In this document: piece after piece, positions 23,181 to 32,304 of the stretch | Numbering within the stretch: position 1 is the first letter of the stretch | How the letters are laid out: every line of letters begins with the position of its first letter | Assembly (NCBI RefSeq): GCF_006546735.2 | Contig: NZ_VICD02000069.1 | Span: 1-32,567 of the forward strand | From: Marilutibacter maris | Lineage (GTDB): Bacteria > Pseudomonadota > Gammaproteobacteria > Xanthomonadales > Xanthomonadaceae | Reading direction: 5' to 3' | Length of the DNA: 32,567 nt | Notes under the pieces: model-generated | Seen by the model: only the letters and a program-made list of their open reading frames with translations | Told to the model about the DNA's origin: nothing | The model's database searches: none | Program-made: the position numbers and the translations under genes

Positions 23181-23765
23181 CTATTCCCGAAACTCAATAT
23201 GAGATATCTCACCCGAAAGCACCAAGACTCCAGAAGTCCTAGATACCTTTCTAACGAACTGCCCACGTTCCCCTAGCACCCAAGTTTCTTCCAGATAGAT
23301 CTGCTCATCTGCCGGAGCGCTTGAGGTAAAGGACTTGCCCGCATAACGACCGGCCACAATAGTGCCGTTCCGCAATGTGACCTTTACCCAGGACGACTTC
23401 CGTTGTTGAAATACAAAATCCCATGGCTTTGCTGTGGGATGAGGCGCGTTGCGCTGGAAGAAGTCTCTTGTTCTAACGTACTTCCAGATCAGCACCCATA
23501 AAACTGGAGCCAAAAAGAGTACAAATATATAGAACAGGTAGTAAAGGAATGCACGAGCCTGAAGCAATTCACTTCGCTGCACCAATGAAATTGGTACGGC
23601 GAGAATTGCGTAGTTAATACTGCTATACGCAATAGCGTCTACAAGCTGTTCAGATGACGGCCGTTCGGTCCCAGGAAAAGCTAGCTGATAGCACTTGATA
23701 CTAATAAACCCTGGAATTACGAATGCCAGGAACAGAACAAGCTTGTCCGCTCCCCAGATATCCAT
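23181..23765 (-). CDS. DUF6338 family membrane protein, first gene of the TIR-caspase operon
   Basis: A 194-residue protein. Three likely membrane spans: VLFLAFVIPGFISIKCYQLA (about 10-29), INYAILAVPISLV (about 50-62) and AFLYYLFYIFVLFLAPVLWV (about 72-91). The C-terminal about 75 residues (WDFVFQQRKSSWVKVTLRNG, IVAGRYAG, QIYLEETWVL, FVRKVSRTSGVLVLSGEISH) form a beta-rich, Sm/PRC-like cytosolic domain. This is the DUF6338 layout. GGAGGG precedes the ATG at 23765. It is the promoter-proximal gene of the operon. The family is known from defence and mobile regions, but its activity is unknown. A membrane-located sensor or effector of phage infection is a reasonable guess. Confidence 0.8.
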   Translation of the reverse strand: MDIWGADKLVLFLAFVIPGFISIKCYQLAFPGTERPSSEQLVDAIAYSSINYAILAVPISLVQRSELLQARAFLYYLFYIFVLFLAPVLWVLIWKYVRTRDFFQRNAPHPTAKPWDFVFQQRKSSWVKVTLRNGTIVAGRYAGKSFTSSAPADEQIYLEETWVLGERGQFVRKVSRTSGVLVLSGEISHIEFRE

Positions 23766-23799
23766 ACGCCCTCCATGACGCCCGCCTCTTTTTGCGAAC

Positions 23800-23822
23800 A
23801 CATCACATGTGTAGTGTGATGT
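23800..23822. promoter_or_regulatory. Inverted repeat upstream of the TIR-caspase operon
   Basis: ACATCACA-N7-TGTGATGT, perfect 8-bp arms, with a CACATGTG palindrome inside at 23804-23811. It lies 34 bases before the first ATG of the operon, a good position for an operator. No regulator gene is adjacent, so a chromosomal factor would have to bind. The TGTGA arm recalls CRP/Clp-type half-sites (TGTGA-N6-TCACA), but the arms are in the reverse order. Confidence 0.5.
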
Positions 23823-23940
23823 TGGTTGGAGACTACTACAAAGCCGGCCCCATAGACGCCATCACCGGCGCAGACCCCTCCCCCCCCAACCGCTAACCCC
23901 GCTCCCGGCCGTCACCCCTCACGGTCGACCAAGGCCGCAT

Positions 23941-23949
23941 TGCTATAAT
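23941..23949 (+). promoter_or_regulatory. Promoter of the indolepyruvate oxidoreductase gene
   Basis: TGCTATAAT, an extended -10 with a perfect TATAAT at 23944-23949 in otherwise GC-rich DNA. The -35 region (ACGGTC at 23921-23926) is weak, as allowed for extended -10 promoters. Transcription would begin near 23956 and leave a leader of about 105 bases before the ATG at 24062. Confidence 0.7.
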
Positions 23950-24061
23950 TTCGAGTCTTTGCTCGGACCCTGACCCGTGCCCGCCGGCGTTGCCGCGGAC
24001 CTGGGGCATGGCGCCGGGCGTTCTCCCGCAGCCACAGGCGATCCCCCGCCCGGAGCCACGT

Positions 24062-27000
24062 ATGACCAGTACGTCAGAACTTTCCGACCCGTCCTCGGCC
24101 AACACTTCGCTGACCAACAGCGTGATGGACCCGGACTACTCGCTGGACCACAAGTACACGCGCGAGGCCGGTCGCATCTATCTGTCGGGCGTGCAGGCGC
24201 TGGTGCGGCTGCCGCTGATGCAGCGGCTGCGCGACCAGGCGGCGGGGCTGGATACCGCCGGCTTCGTGTCCGGCTATCGCGGCTCGCCGCTGGGCGGTTT
24301 CGATCTGGAGCTGTGGCGCGCGCGCAAGCACCTGGAGAAGGCGGGGGTGAAGTTCACCCCGGGCCTGAACGAGGACCTGGGCGCGACCATGGTCTGGGGC
24401 ACCCAGCAGACCAATCTGTTCCCGGGCGCGAAGCACGATGGCGTGTTCGGCATGTGGTACGGCAAGGGCCCGGGCGTGGACCGCTGCGGCGACGTGTTCA
24501 AGCACGCCAACGCCGCCGGCACCTCGCCGCGCGGCGGCGTGCTGGCGCTGGCCGCCGACGACCACGCCTGCCGCAGCTCGACCCTGCCGCACGGTTCCGA
24601 GCACGAGTTCGTCAGCGCGATGATGCCGGTGCTGAACCCGGCCGGGGTGCAGGACATCCTCGACATGGGCCTGATCGGCTGGGCGATGAGCCGCTACACC
24701 GGGCGCTGGGTCGGCTTCAAGACGATCGCCGAGACGGTGGAGTCCTCGGCCTCGGTCGACGTCAATCCGCTGGCGCTGCAGATCGCGATGCCGGAGGACT
24801 TCGAGCTGCCGCCGGGCGGACTCAACATCCGCTGGCCGGACCCGCCGATGGAGCAGGAAATGCGCCTGCACCAGTACGCGGTGAAGGCGGCGCAGGCGTT
24901 CGCGCGCGCCAACCGCATCGACCGGATGGTGATCGACTCGCCGAACCCGCGGCTGGGCATCGTCACCACCGGCAAGAGCTACCTGGACGTGCTGCAGGCG
25001 CTGGAATACCTGGGCCTGGACGAGCGCGCCTGCGCCGATCTGGGCATCCGCGTCTACAAGGTCGGCATGACCTGGCCGCTGGAGCCGATCGGCATCCGCG
25101 CGTTCGCGCGCGGGCTGCAGGACATCGTGGTGGTGGAGGAGAAGCATTCCTTCATCGAGAGCCAGATGAAGGAGCTGTTCTACAACTTCGACGGGCAACG
25201 GCCGTCGATCGTCGGCAAGTACGACGAGTCCGGCGAGTGGATCCTGCCGTCGACCTCGGAGCTGACCCCGGCGCGGATCGCCGGCGTGATCGCGCGCCGC
25301 ATCCAGAAGTTCCACGACAGCGAGCAGATGCGCGAGGTGCTGCGCTGGATGGAGCAGAAGGAATCGGCGCTGGCGCTGCCGCGCGCGCAGTTCCCGCGCG
25401 TGCCGCACTACTGCTCGGGCTGCCCGCACAACACCTCGACGGTGGTGCCGGAGGGTTCGCGGGCGCTGGGCGGCATCGGCTGCCACTACATGGTCACCTG
25501 GATGGACCGCAGCACCGACACCTTCACCCACATGGGCGGCGAAGGCGTGACCTGGGCCGGCCAGGCCGCGTTCACCGACACCCCGCACGTGTTCCAGAAC
25601 CTCGGCGACGGCACCTACTTCCACTCCGGCTCGCTGGCGATCCGCCAGTCGATCGCCGCCGGGGTCAACATCACCTACAAGATCCTCTACAACGACGCGG
25701 TCGCGATGACCGGCGGCCAGCCGGTCGACGGCACCCTGAGCGTGCCGCAGATCGCCCACCAGGTCCGCAGCGAGGGCGTGTACACGATCGTGGTGGTGTC
25801 CGACGACGTGTCCAAGTGGTCGAAGCGCGAGCTGTTCCCGTCCGAGGTGGAGTTCTTCGACCGCCGCGAGCTGGACGCGGTGCAGAAGCGCCTGCGCGAG
25901 GTCAAGGGCGTGTCGGTGCTGATCTACGACCAGGTCTGCGCGACCGAGAAGCGCCGCCGCCGCAAGCGCGGCAAGATGGTCGACCCGGCCAAGCGGGTGA
26001 TGATCAACTCGCTGGTCTGCGAGGGCTGCGGCGACTGCGGCAAGAAGTCGTTCTGCGTGTCGGTGCTGCCGAAGGAGACCGAGTTCGGGCGCAAGCGCGA
26101 GATCGACCAGAGCAACTGCAACAAGGACTTCAGCTGCGTCAACGGCTTCTGTCCGAGCTTCGTCACCGTCGAGGGCGGCGATCTGAAAAAGGGCGTGTCC
26201 GGCAAGAGCGGGGCCGCCTCCAACGCCAAGGAGCGCCTGGGCGACCTGCCGATGCCGCAGCTGCCGACGCTGGAGCAGCCCTGGAACATCCTGATCACCG
26301 GCGTCGGCGGCACCGGCGTGGTCACCATCGGCGCGTTGCTGGGCATGGCCGGGCACCTGGAGGGCAAGGGCGCGACCGTGCTCGACCAGACCGGCCTGGC
26401 GCAGAAGGGCGGCGCGGTCACCACCCACATCCGCATCGCGCGGACGCCGGCGGACCTGCACGCGGTGCGCATCGCCGCCGGCGAGGCCGACCTGGTGCTG
26501 GGCTGCGACATGGTGGTGGTCAACGACTACTGGGCGCTGTCGAAGATCCGCGAGGGCCGCAGCCAGGTCGTGCTCAACAGCTACGAGGCGATGCCGGGCA
26601 CCTTCACCACCCGCCCGGACATGGAGTTCCCGGCCAACGACATCATCCAGGCGATCAGCACCGCGATGGGCGAAGGCGGCCAGCCGCACGTGGTCGACGC
26701 GACCCAGGTCGCGACCGCGCTGCTGGGCAACGCGATCGGCAGCAACCTGTTCCTGCTCGGCTATGCCTGGCAGCAGGGCCTGGTGCCGGTGTCGTTCGAC
26801 GCGCTGATGCGCGCGGTCGAGCTCAACGGCGCCGCGATCGAGATGAACAAGACCGCGTTCGCCTGGGGCCGGCTGGCCGCGATCGACCTGCCGGCGGTGC
26901 TGGCCGCGGCCGGCATCGTGCCCAGCGCTCCGGCCGCCGCCGCGCACCCCAGCGTGCTGCCGATGCTGGAGCCGGGCGCGTGGGAGAGCACCGAGTGGGG

Positions 27001-27784
27001 TTCGACCTCGGCGCCGCGCGCGACCCGCGACGAGGACGAGCTGCGCCACCTGCCCAACGCGCTGGGCAATGCCAAGTCCGATGCCGACAGCGTCGCCTTC
27101 CTGCCGCTGGACGACGAGCGCCTGTCGCGCTCGCTGGACGAACTGATCGCGCGCCGGATCAGCTTCCTGACCGAGTACCAGGACGCCGCCTACGCCGCGC
27201 GCTACAGCAGCTTCGTCACCCGCGTGCGCGACGCCGAGCAGGGCAAGGCGCCGGGCAGCACCGACCTGACCGAGGCGGTCGCCCGCTACGCGTTCAAGCT
27301 GATGGCCTACAAGGACGAGTACGAGGTCGCCCGCCTGTACACCAGCGGCGAGTTCCTGCGCCGGCTGGAGCAGCAGTTCGACGGCGACTACAAGCTCAAA
27401 TTCCACCTGGCGCCGCCGCTGCTGGCGAAGAAGAACGACAAGGGCGAGCTGATCAAGTCCGAGTACGGCCCGTGGGTGTTCACCGCGTTCAAGTGGCTGG
27501 CGAAGCTGCGCAAGCTGCGCGGCGGCACCTTCGACGTGTTCGGTTACACCGAGGAGCGCCGGATGGAGCGGCGGATGATCGAGGAGTACTTCGCCACGAT
27601 CGAGACGCTGCTGCCGAAGCTGGACGCCGGCAACGTCGCCCTGGCCGCCGAGATCGCCTCGATCCCCGAGCACGTGCGCGGCTACGGCCACGTCAAGGAA
27701 GCGCACCTGCACAAGGCCAAGGCCCGCGAGGCCGAGCTGCTGGCGGAATGGAACAATCCGCTGCGGGTGGTCCAGGTCGCGTAA
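24062..27784 (+). CDS. Indolepyruvate ferredoxin oxidoreductase, fused subunits
   Basis: A 1240-residue fusion. It begins with a pyruvate-ferredoxin-type pyrimidine domain (GYRGSPLGGFD, about 71-81). A thiamine-diphosphate-binding domain follows (HYCSGCPHNTS near 448, MGGEGVTWAGQ near 490, LYNDAVAMTGGQP near 543). Next is a Cys-rich Fe-S segment (CEGCGDCGKKSFC near 652, then SNCNKDFSCVNGFCPSF), and then the gamma-type domain with GVGGTGVVTIGALLG (near 747) and LDQTGLAQKGGAV. The last about 230 residues resemble DUF6537. The family oxidatively decarboxylates aryl pyruvates or branched-chain 2-oxo acids in amino-acid breakdown, passing electrons to ferredoxin. The ATG at 24062 has CGGAG upstream. 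It is monocistronic, with its own promoter and terminator. Confidence 0.93.
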   Translation: MTSTSELSDPSSANTSLTNSVMDPDYSLDHKYTREAGRIYLSGVQALVRLPLMQRLRDQAAGLDTAGFVSGYRGSPLGGFDLELWRARKHLEKAGVKFTPGLNEDLGATMVWGTQQTNLFPGAKHDGVFGMWYGKGPGVDRCGDVFKHANAAGTSPRGGVLALAADDHACRSSTLPHGSEHEFVSAMMPVLNPAGVQDILDMGLIGWAMSRYTGRWVGFKTIAETVESSASVDVNPLALQIAMPEDFELPPGGLNIRWPDPPMEQEMRLHQYAVKAAQAFARANRIDRMVIDSPNPRLGIVTTGKSYLDVLQALEYLGLDERACADLGIRVYKVGMTWPLEPIGIRAFARGLQDIVVVEEKHSFIESQMKELFYNFDGQRPSIVGKYDESGEWILPSTSELTPARIAGVIARRIQKFHDSEQMREVLRWMEQKESALALPRAQFPRVPHYCSGCPHNTSTVVPEGSRALGGIGCHYMVTWMDRSTDTFTHMGGEGVTWAGQAAFTDTPHVFQNLGDGTYFHSGSLAIRQSIAAGVNITYKILYNDAVAMTGGQPVDGTLSVPQIAHQVRSEGVYTIVVVSDDVSKWSKRELFPSEVEFFDRRELDAVQKRLREVKGVSVLIYDQVCATEKRRRRKRGKMVDPAKRVMINSLVCEGCGDCGKKSFCVSVLPKETEFGRKREIDQSNCNKDFSCVNGFCPSFVTVEGGDLKKGVSGKSGAASNAKERLGDLPMPQLPTLEQPWNILITGVGGTGVVTIGALLGMAGHLEGKGATVLDQTGLAQKGGAVTTHIRIARTPADLHAVRIAAGEADLVLGCDMVVVNDYWALSKIREGRSQVVLNSYEAMPGTFTTRPDMEFPANDIIQAISTAMGEGGQPHVVDATQVATALLGNAIGSNLFLLGYAWQQGLVPVSFDALMRAVELNGAAIEMNKTAFAWGRLAAIDLPAVLAAAGIVPSAPAAAAHPSVLPMLEPGAWESTEWGSTSAPRATRDEDELRHLPNALGNAKSDADSVAFLPLDDERLSRSLDELIARRISFLTEYQDAAYAARYSSFVTRVRDAEQGKAPGSTDLTEAVARYAFKLMAYKDEYEVARLYTSGEFLRRLEQQFDGDYKLKFHLAPPLLAKKNDKGELIKSEYGPWVFTAFKWLAKLRKLRGGTFDVFGYTEERRMERRMIEEYFATIETLLPKLDAGNVALAAEIASIPEHVRGYGHVKEAHLHKAKAREAELLAEWNNPLRVVQVA

Positions 27785-27820
27785 GCGCCCGGCCGTCGCC
27801 TAAGCCGCAGGCAGTACCGG

Positions 27821-27848
27821 AAGGCCCCGCGCGAGCGGGGCCTTTTTT
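27821..27848 (+). terminator. Intrinsic terminator of the ior gene
   Basis: AAGGCCCCGC-GCGA-GCGGGGCCTT, a 10-bp stem with GCGA loop running into a six-T tract (27843-27848). It lies 37 bases past the stop codon and is the clearest Rho-independent terminator of the window. Confidence 0.93.
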
Positions 27849-27950
27849 GTCTGGTAGGAGCGGCGCGGGTGCCGGCAACGCATCGCGATGTCGGCCAGCG
27901 CTGGCACCCGCCGGACAGGGTGTGGCCCAGACGAGGACCGGTCCGCCTTT

Positions 27951-28002
27951 CGTAGGAGCGGCGTGAGCCGCGATCCCCGGGCGGCGCCCGGGAATCCCCA
28001 AA
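27951..28002. repeat. REP-like repeat with CCCGGG extension
   Basis: CGTAGGAGCGGCGTGAGCCG followed by CGAT, CCCCGGGCGGCGCCCGGGAA and TCCCCAAA, the same compound form as 4881-4930. A degenerate arm (GGTAGGAGCGGCGCGGG) also lies at 27853-27869, followed by a CGGGTGCC...GGCACCCG hairpin. 27849-28016 contains nothing else. Confidence 0.85.
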
Positions 28003-28016
28003 GGGGCACCCAACCC

Positions 28017-28643
28017 TCAGCGTCGCCAGACCAGGCAGCGGTTGTTGGCCGGCATCGCCACGTCCTCGATCAGCGTCAGGCCGATGCAGCGGGCCAGCGC
28101 ATTCACCGCCTCGAAGTCGCGGATGCCCGAGGTCGGGTCGCGCGCCTTCAGCCAGGCATCGAACTCGCGGTTGCTGGCGCTGGTGTAGTCGCCGTCGTAG
28201 TTGAAGGGACCGTAGACGACGACGGTCGCGGTCTCGGCCATCGCCGTCGACAGGCCGGCGAACAGCGCCTGCACCTGCGGCCAGCCCATGATGTGCAGGG
28301 TGTTGGCGCTGAACACCGCGTCGAAGGCGGGCGCGTCGTGCGGCAGCGGCGGCGCCAGCGCGGGCACCGGCTCGACGGTCGCGGCCAGCTCCAGCGACGG
28401 CGGCGTGTTGGCCAGCGCGGCCTCGTCCAGCCAGGCGCGGATGCCGGGCAGATGCGCGGCGACGTCGCTGCACTGCCATCGCAGCCATGGCATCGCCGCG
28501 GCGAAGTGCACCGCGTGCTGGCCGCTGCCGCTGCCGATTTCCAGCACCTCGCGGGCATCGGCGAAGTGGCGTCGCAGCACATCGAGGATCGGGTCGCGAT
28601 TGCGCTCGCAGGCCGGCGAGAACGGTTTGGGGTCGTGGTCCAT
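28017..28643 (-). CDS. DUF938 family SAM-dependent methyltransferase-like protein
   Basis: A 208-residue protein with a class I methyltransferase fold: motif I VLEIGSGSGQHAVHFA (about 34-49), then WQCSDVAAHLPGIRAWL, FDAVFSANTLHIMGWPQVQA and the DUF938 hallmark YGPFNYDGDYTSASNREFD. It starts FSPACERNRDPILDVLRRHF after MDHDPK, typical of DUF938. The substrate is unknown. The ATG at 28643 is preferred; a further 10 codons are open upstream. Cytosolic. Confidence 0.9.
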   Translation of the reverse strand: MDHDPKPFSPACERNRDPILDVLRRHFADAREVLEIGSGSGQHAVHFAAAMPWLRWQCSDVAAHLPGIRAWLDEAALANTPPSLELAATVEPVPALAPPLPHDAPAFDAVFSANTLHIMGWPQVQALFAGLSTAMAETATVVVYGPFNYDGDYTSASNREFDAWLKARDPTSGIRDFEAVNALARCIGLTLIEDVAMPANNRCLVWRR

Positions 28644-28697
28644 GCCCACAGCATGAAGGCTGGCGCCGGCCACGGCGAGCCGGCGCCCGCGCGACCG

Positions 28698-29372
28698 CTA
28701 CGGCAGGCACAGATCCTCGTCGTCGAACAGCTCGCCCAGGGTGGCCTCGGGGCGCTCGCCCAGTTCGCGCGCCATGCAGGCGGCGTCCTTGACCGTCCGC
28801 GCATCCTCGCGCCAGTCGCACCAGGCCGGGTTGGTCCTGCCGAAGGTGCGCTTGCGCCAGGTGTTGCGCTGCCCGCCGCACTGGGTCGCGGCCGGGAACG
28901 CGTACCAGAGGCCGCCATCGTGCTTGCGGTTGAAACCGGTGACCTGGCAGGCGCCATCGTTGTAGCGGCAGACCCGCGCGCACTGCTGCAGTTCTTCGCG
29001 CGGCAGCGACGACGGGCAACCGCGATTGTCGTACTCGAGATTGCATTCGCAGTAGTCGTTGGGGGCGCTGGCGATGCGGGTGACCTGGTAGCGGATCGCG
29101 TAGGCGTTGGCCTGGGCCGCCACCGCGAGGATCGAGCGGAATGCCACCGCATCGGTCGCGTTGGCCTCCTGCAGCGACTGGAACGGGCGCCCCTGGGCGT
29201 CCTCGTCGATCGGCAGCCGCGACTGCAGACGGTATACGTGCACGGTCTCGCAGGGGTCGCCGTCGGGACAGTCGGCGCGCGCCGGCGCACTCCAACCCGC
29301 CAGCATCGATGCCAGCAGCGCCATCGCCGCCATCGCCATGCCCCGCCCGCGCCATGTCTCGATCCGGTCCAT
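28698..29372 (-). CDS. Exported Cys-rich protein of unknown function, 224 aa
   Basis: A signal peptide (MAMAAMALLASMLAGWSAPA, cleavage after ARA near residue 33) precedes a mature chain with at least 11 Cys, in ADCPDGDPCETVHVY, DYCECNLEYDNRGCPSSL, QQCARVCRYNDGACQV, TQCGG, WCDW, AACM and LCLP. This points to a disulfide-bonded periplasmic or secreted protein. A single domain is likely. I recognise no family. It is divergent from the helicase gene; the 156 bases between them (29373-29528) should hold both promoters. Confidence 0.75.
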   Translation of the reverse strand: MDRIETWRGRGMAMAAMALLASMLAGWSAPARADCPDGDPCETVHVYRLQSRLPIDEDAQGRPFQSLQEANATDAVAFRSILAVAAQANAYAIRYQVTRIASAPNDYCECNLEYDNRGCPSSLPREELQQCARVCRYNDGACQVTGFNRKHDGGLWYAFPAATQCGGQRNTWRKRTFGRTNPAWCDWREDARTVKDAACMARELGERPEATLGELFDDEDLCLP

Positions 29373-29528
29373 CCATCACCTCCTGGTCGTCGTCGATGAC
29401 GGACCGGCAGACGGCCGGCCCTGTCACCGACTCCAACGCCGCCGCGGGCGCGGCGTGAACCGGCGCCCGTCTCATCGGCTGAGACGGGGCTCTGGCCCAC
29501 TGGCCGCCTCTGGACGGGCGAGACGGCG

Positions 29529-32033
29529 ATGGCACGGGCACTGGCGCGGTACGACGATGGCGAGACACTGGCGTTCGGGACCGCGACCCCGCCGGCTCCG
29601 GTCCGCGGCGACGGTGGCACCCTGACCACGCGGTTGGCGCGGCGTTACCGCGACCGCATTACCGGCCACTTCACCCTGCCCGGCCGCGAGGGCCGCTACG
29701 CCGAGCTGCCGGCCGACCTGCCGCCGGCACTGGCGGCGGCATTGCGCGCGCGCGGCATCGAGTGGCTGTATTCGCACCAGGCCGAGGCCTGGGCGGCGAG
29801 CCGGCGCGGCGAGCACGTCGCCGTGGTCACCCCGACCGCCTCGGGCAAGTCGCTGTGCTACACCCTGCCGGTGGTGGCCGCGGCAATGCAGGGCCGCGCC
29901 GCCGCCGGCTCGAAGGCGGCGGGCTCGAAGGCGCCGGGGTCGAAGGCGTTGTTCCTGTTTCCGACCAAGGCGCTGGCGCAGGACCAGGTCGCCGAACTGC
30001 TGGAACTCAGCCGAGCCGGCGATCTGGGCCTGAAGGCCTTCACCTTCGACGGCGACACCCCCGGCGATGCGCGCCAGGCGATCCGCCTGCACGGCGACAT
30101 CGTGGTCTCCAACCCGGACATGCTGCATCAGGCGATCCTGCCGCATCACACCAAGTGGGCGCAGTTCTTCGAGAACCTGCGGTACGTGGTGATCGACGAG
30201 ATCCACAGTTACCGCGGCGTGTTCGGCAGCCACGTGACCAATGTGCTGCGGCGGCTCAAGCGGATCTGCGCGTTCTACGGCGCGTCGCCGCGCTTCATCC
30301 TGTGCTCGGCGACGATCGGCAACCCGCGCGAGCACGCGCAGGCGCTGATCGAGGCGCCGGTGACCGCGATCGAGCAGTCCGGCGCGCCCAGCGGCGACCG
30401 CCACGTGCTGTTGTGGAACCCGCCGGTGGTCAATCCCGACCTCGGCCTGCGCGCGTCGGCGCGCTCGCAGAGCAACCGGATCGCACGGATCGCGATCAAG
30501 GCCGGGCTCAAGACCCTGGTGTTCGCGCAGTCGCGGACCATGGTCGAGGTGCTGACCAAGTACCTCAAGGACGTGTTCGACCACGACCCGCGCAAGCCGC
30601 CGCGGATCCGCGCCTACCGTGGCGGCTATCTGCCCGGCGAGCGGCGCGCGGCCGAGCGCGAGATGCGCGCCGGCGGCGTCGACGGCATCGTCAGCACCTC
30701 GGCGCTGGAGCTGGGCGTGGACATCGGCGCGCTCGACGTGGTCGTGCTCAACGGTTATCCCGGCAGCGTCGCCGCGACCTGGCAGCGCTTCGGCCGCGCC
30801 GGCCGCCGCAGCCAGCCGGCGCTGGGGGTGATGGTGGCCAGCTCGCAGCCGCTGGACCAGTACGTGGTGCGGCACCCGGAGTTCTTCGCCGAGGCCCCGC
30901 CCGAGCACGCGCGCACCGCCCCGGACCAGCCGCTGATCCTGTTCGACCACATCCGCTGCGCGGCGTTCGAGCTGCCGTTCGAGGCCGGCGAACGCTACGG
31001 CCCGATCGAGCCGACCCCGTACCTGGAGGTGCTGGCCGAGAGCGAGGTCGTGCACCGCGAGGGCGAGCGCTGGGAATGGATCGCCGACAGCTACCCGGCC
31101 AACGCGGTGTCGCTGCGCGCGGTCGCCGACGGCAACTTCGTCGTCGTCGACCGCAGCGACGGCCGCCAGACCATCATCGCCGAGGTCGACTACTCCGCCG
31201 CCGCGCTGACCCTGTACGAGGGCGCGATCCACATGATCCAGAGCACGCCCTACCAGGTCGAGCGGCTGGACTGGGACGGCCGCAAGGCCTACGTCACCCG
31301 CACCCACGTCGACTACTACACCGACGCCATCGACTACACCCGGCTGAAGCTGCTCGAACGTTTCCAGGGCGGGCGCGCCGGCGCCGGCGAGGCCGGCCAC
31401 GGCGAGGTCCACGTGGTGCGGCGGGTGTCGGGCTACAAGAAGATCCGCTACTACACCCACGAGAACATCGGCTACGGCCCGGTCAACCTGCCCGACCAGG
31501 AGCTGCACACCACCGCGGCGTGGTGGCAGCTGCCGCAGGCCGCGCTGCTGGCCTGGTTCGGCTCGCGACAGGAGGCGCTGGACGGCTTCCTCGGCGCCGC
31601 CCACGCCCTGCATCTGGTCGCCAGCGTCGCGGTGATGGCCGATGCGCGCGATCTGCAGAAATCGGTCGGCAACGGCGACGGCAGCTGGTTCGCGACCGCC
31701 GACGCCGATGGCCGCGGCCGTCTGCGCGGCGCCGACGGCGCCGAGCGCAACCTCGACGACGAGGCCCGCTTCACCCCGACCGTCTACCTGTACGACAACT
31801 TTCCCGGTGGTGTCGGTCTCAGCGAACCGCTGTGGCAGCGGCAGGCGGAGCTGGTCCAGCGCGCGTGCGAGCTGGTCGAACGCTGCGACTGCCACGCCGG
31901 CTGCCCGGCCTGCGTCGGCCCGATCCTCGCCGCCGACGAGTCCGTCGGCGACACCGACACCGCCACGACCACCCCCAAGGCCCTGGCCCGGCGCGTGCTC
32001 GGCCTGCTGCAGGACGCCGACGATGCGCGCTAG
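29529..32033 (+). CDS. DEAD/DEAH-box helicase with C-terminal four-Cys domain, MrfA/YprA type
   Basis: An 834-residue superfamily 2 helicase. Motif I TPTASGKS (about residue 101), Ia FPTKALAQDQ, II DEIH in VVIDEIHSYRG (about 222), III SAT (about 260). In the second RecA domain are FAQSRTMVEVL, STSALELGVDIGALDVVVLN and motif VI QRFGRAGR (about 418). The C-terminal DUF1998-type region ends with CDCHAGCPACVGP (about 786), a four-Cys metal site. Bacillus MrfA, of the same layout, works with the exonuclease MrfB in repair of mitomycin C damage; Hrq1 in yeast is a relative. The start at 29529 gives a normal N-terminus. The probable MrfB-like partner begins 375 bases downstream. Confidence 0.92.
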   Translation: MARALARYDDGETLAFGTATPPAPVRGDGGTLTTRLARRYRDRITGHFTLPGREGRYAELPADLPPALAAALRARGIEWLYSHQAEAWAASRRGEHVAVVTPTASGKSLCYTLPVVAAAMQGRAAAGSKAAGSKAPGSKALFLFPTKALAQDQVAELLELSRAGDLGLKAFTFDGDTPGDARQAIRLHGDIVVSNPDMLHQAILPHHTKWAQFFENLRYVVIDEIHSYRGVFGSHVTNVLRRLKRICAFYGASPRFILCSATIGNPREHAQALIEAPVTAIEQSGAPSGDRHVLLWNPPVVNPDLGLRASARSQSNRIARIAIKAGLKTLVFAQSRTMVEVLTKYLKDVFDHDPRKPPRIRAYRGGYLPGERRAAEREMRAGGVDGIVSTSALELGVDIGALDVVVLNGYPGSVAATWQRFGRAGRRSQPALGVMVASSQPLDQYVVRHPEFFAEAPPEHARTAPDQPLILFDHIRCAAFELPFEAGERYGPIEPTPYLEVLAESEVVHREGERWEWIADSYPANAVSLRAVADGNFVVVDRSDGRQTIIAEVDYSAAALTLYEGAIHMIQSTPYQVERLDWDGRKAYVTRTHVDYYTDAIDYTRLKLLERFQGGRAGAGEAGHGEVHVVRRVSGYKKIRYYTHENIGYGPVNLPDQELHTTAAWWQLPQAALLAWFGSRQEALDGFLGAAHALHLVASVAVMADARDLQKSVGNGDGSWFATADADGRGRLRGADGAERNLDDEARFTPTVYLYDNFPGGVGLSEPLWQRQAELVQRACELVERCDCHAGCPACVGPILAADESVGDTDTATTTPKALARRVLGLLQDADDAR

Positions 32034-32136
32034 CGACGCCGCGCCTGCGGGATGTCCTGCAACCGCTCACGGCGACGCTTCGGCATGGCCGTCCGTGGCG
32101 AACGGGACGACCGCGACCCGCCTCTGCCCCGTCTTT

Positions 32137-32205
32137 CGTAGGAGCGGCGCAAGCCGCGATCGGGCTTTCATGGGAAGGCTTCATCGCGGCTTACGCCGCT
32201 CCTAC
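32137..32205. repeat. REP-like repeat pair (two inverted arms)
   Basis: Arms CGTAGGAGCGGCGCAAGCCG and TCGCGGCTTACGCCGCTCCT flank a 25-base spacer and would form a long cruciform or hairpin. It is the best-paired copy in the window, located in the 375-base non-coding gap 32034-32408. Confidence 0.9.
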
Positions 32206-32304
32206 GAAGAGCAGATGGACATTCGCCTGTCCCATCATCTCCGCTTGCGCCGTGCCGAGGCATACATCCACCCGCTCGCACGAACACCGCGCGCATCTGC
32301 CGCC

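Noticed and set aside
23877-23887. C-rich run near the defence operon as a phase-variable tract
   Set aside because: It lies between divergent promoters, outside any reading frame and away from -10/-35 spacing that I can identify, so a switching role is not supported.
24074-27712. Very long minus-strand open frame (about 1200 codons) opposite the ior gene
   Set aside because: It is a shadow frame caused by high GC3; the product is Leu/Ala/Arg/His-rich without domains, and the plus strand encodes a complete oxidoreductase.
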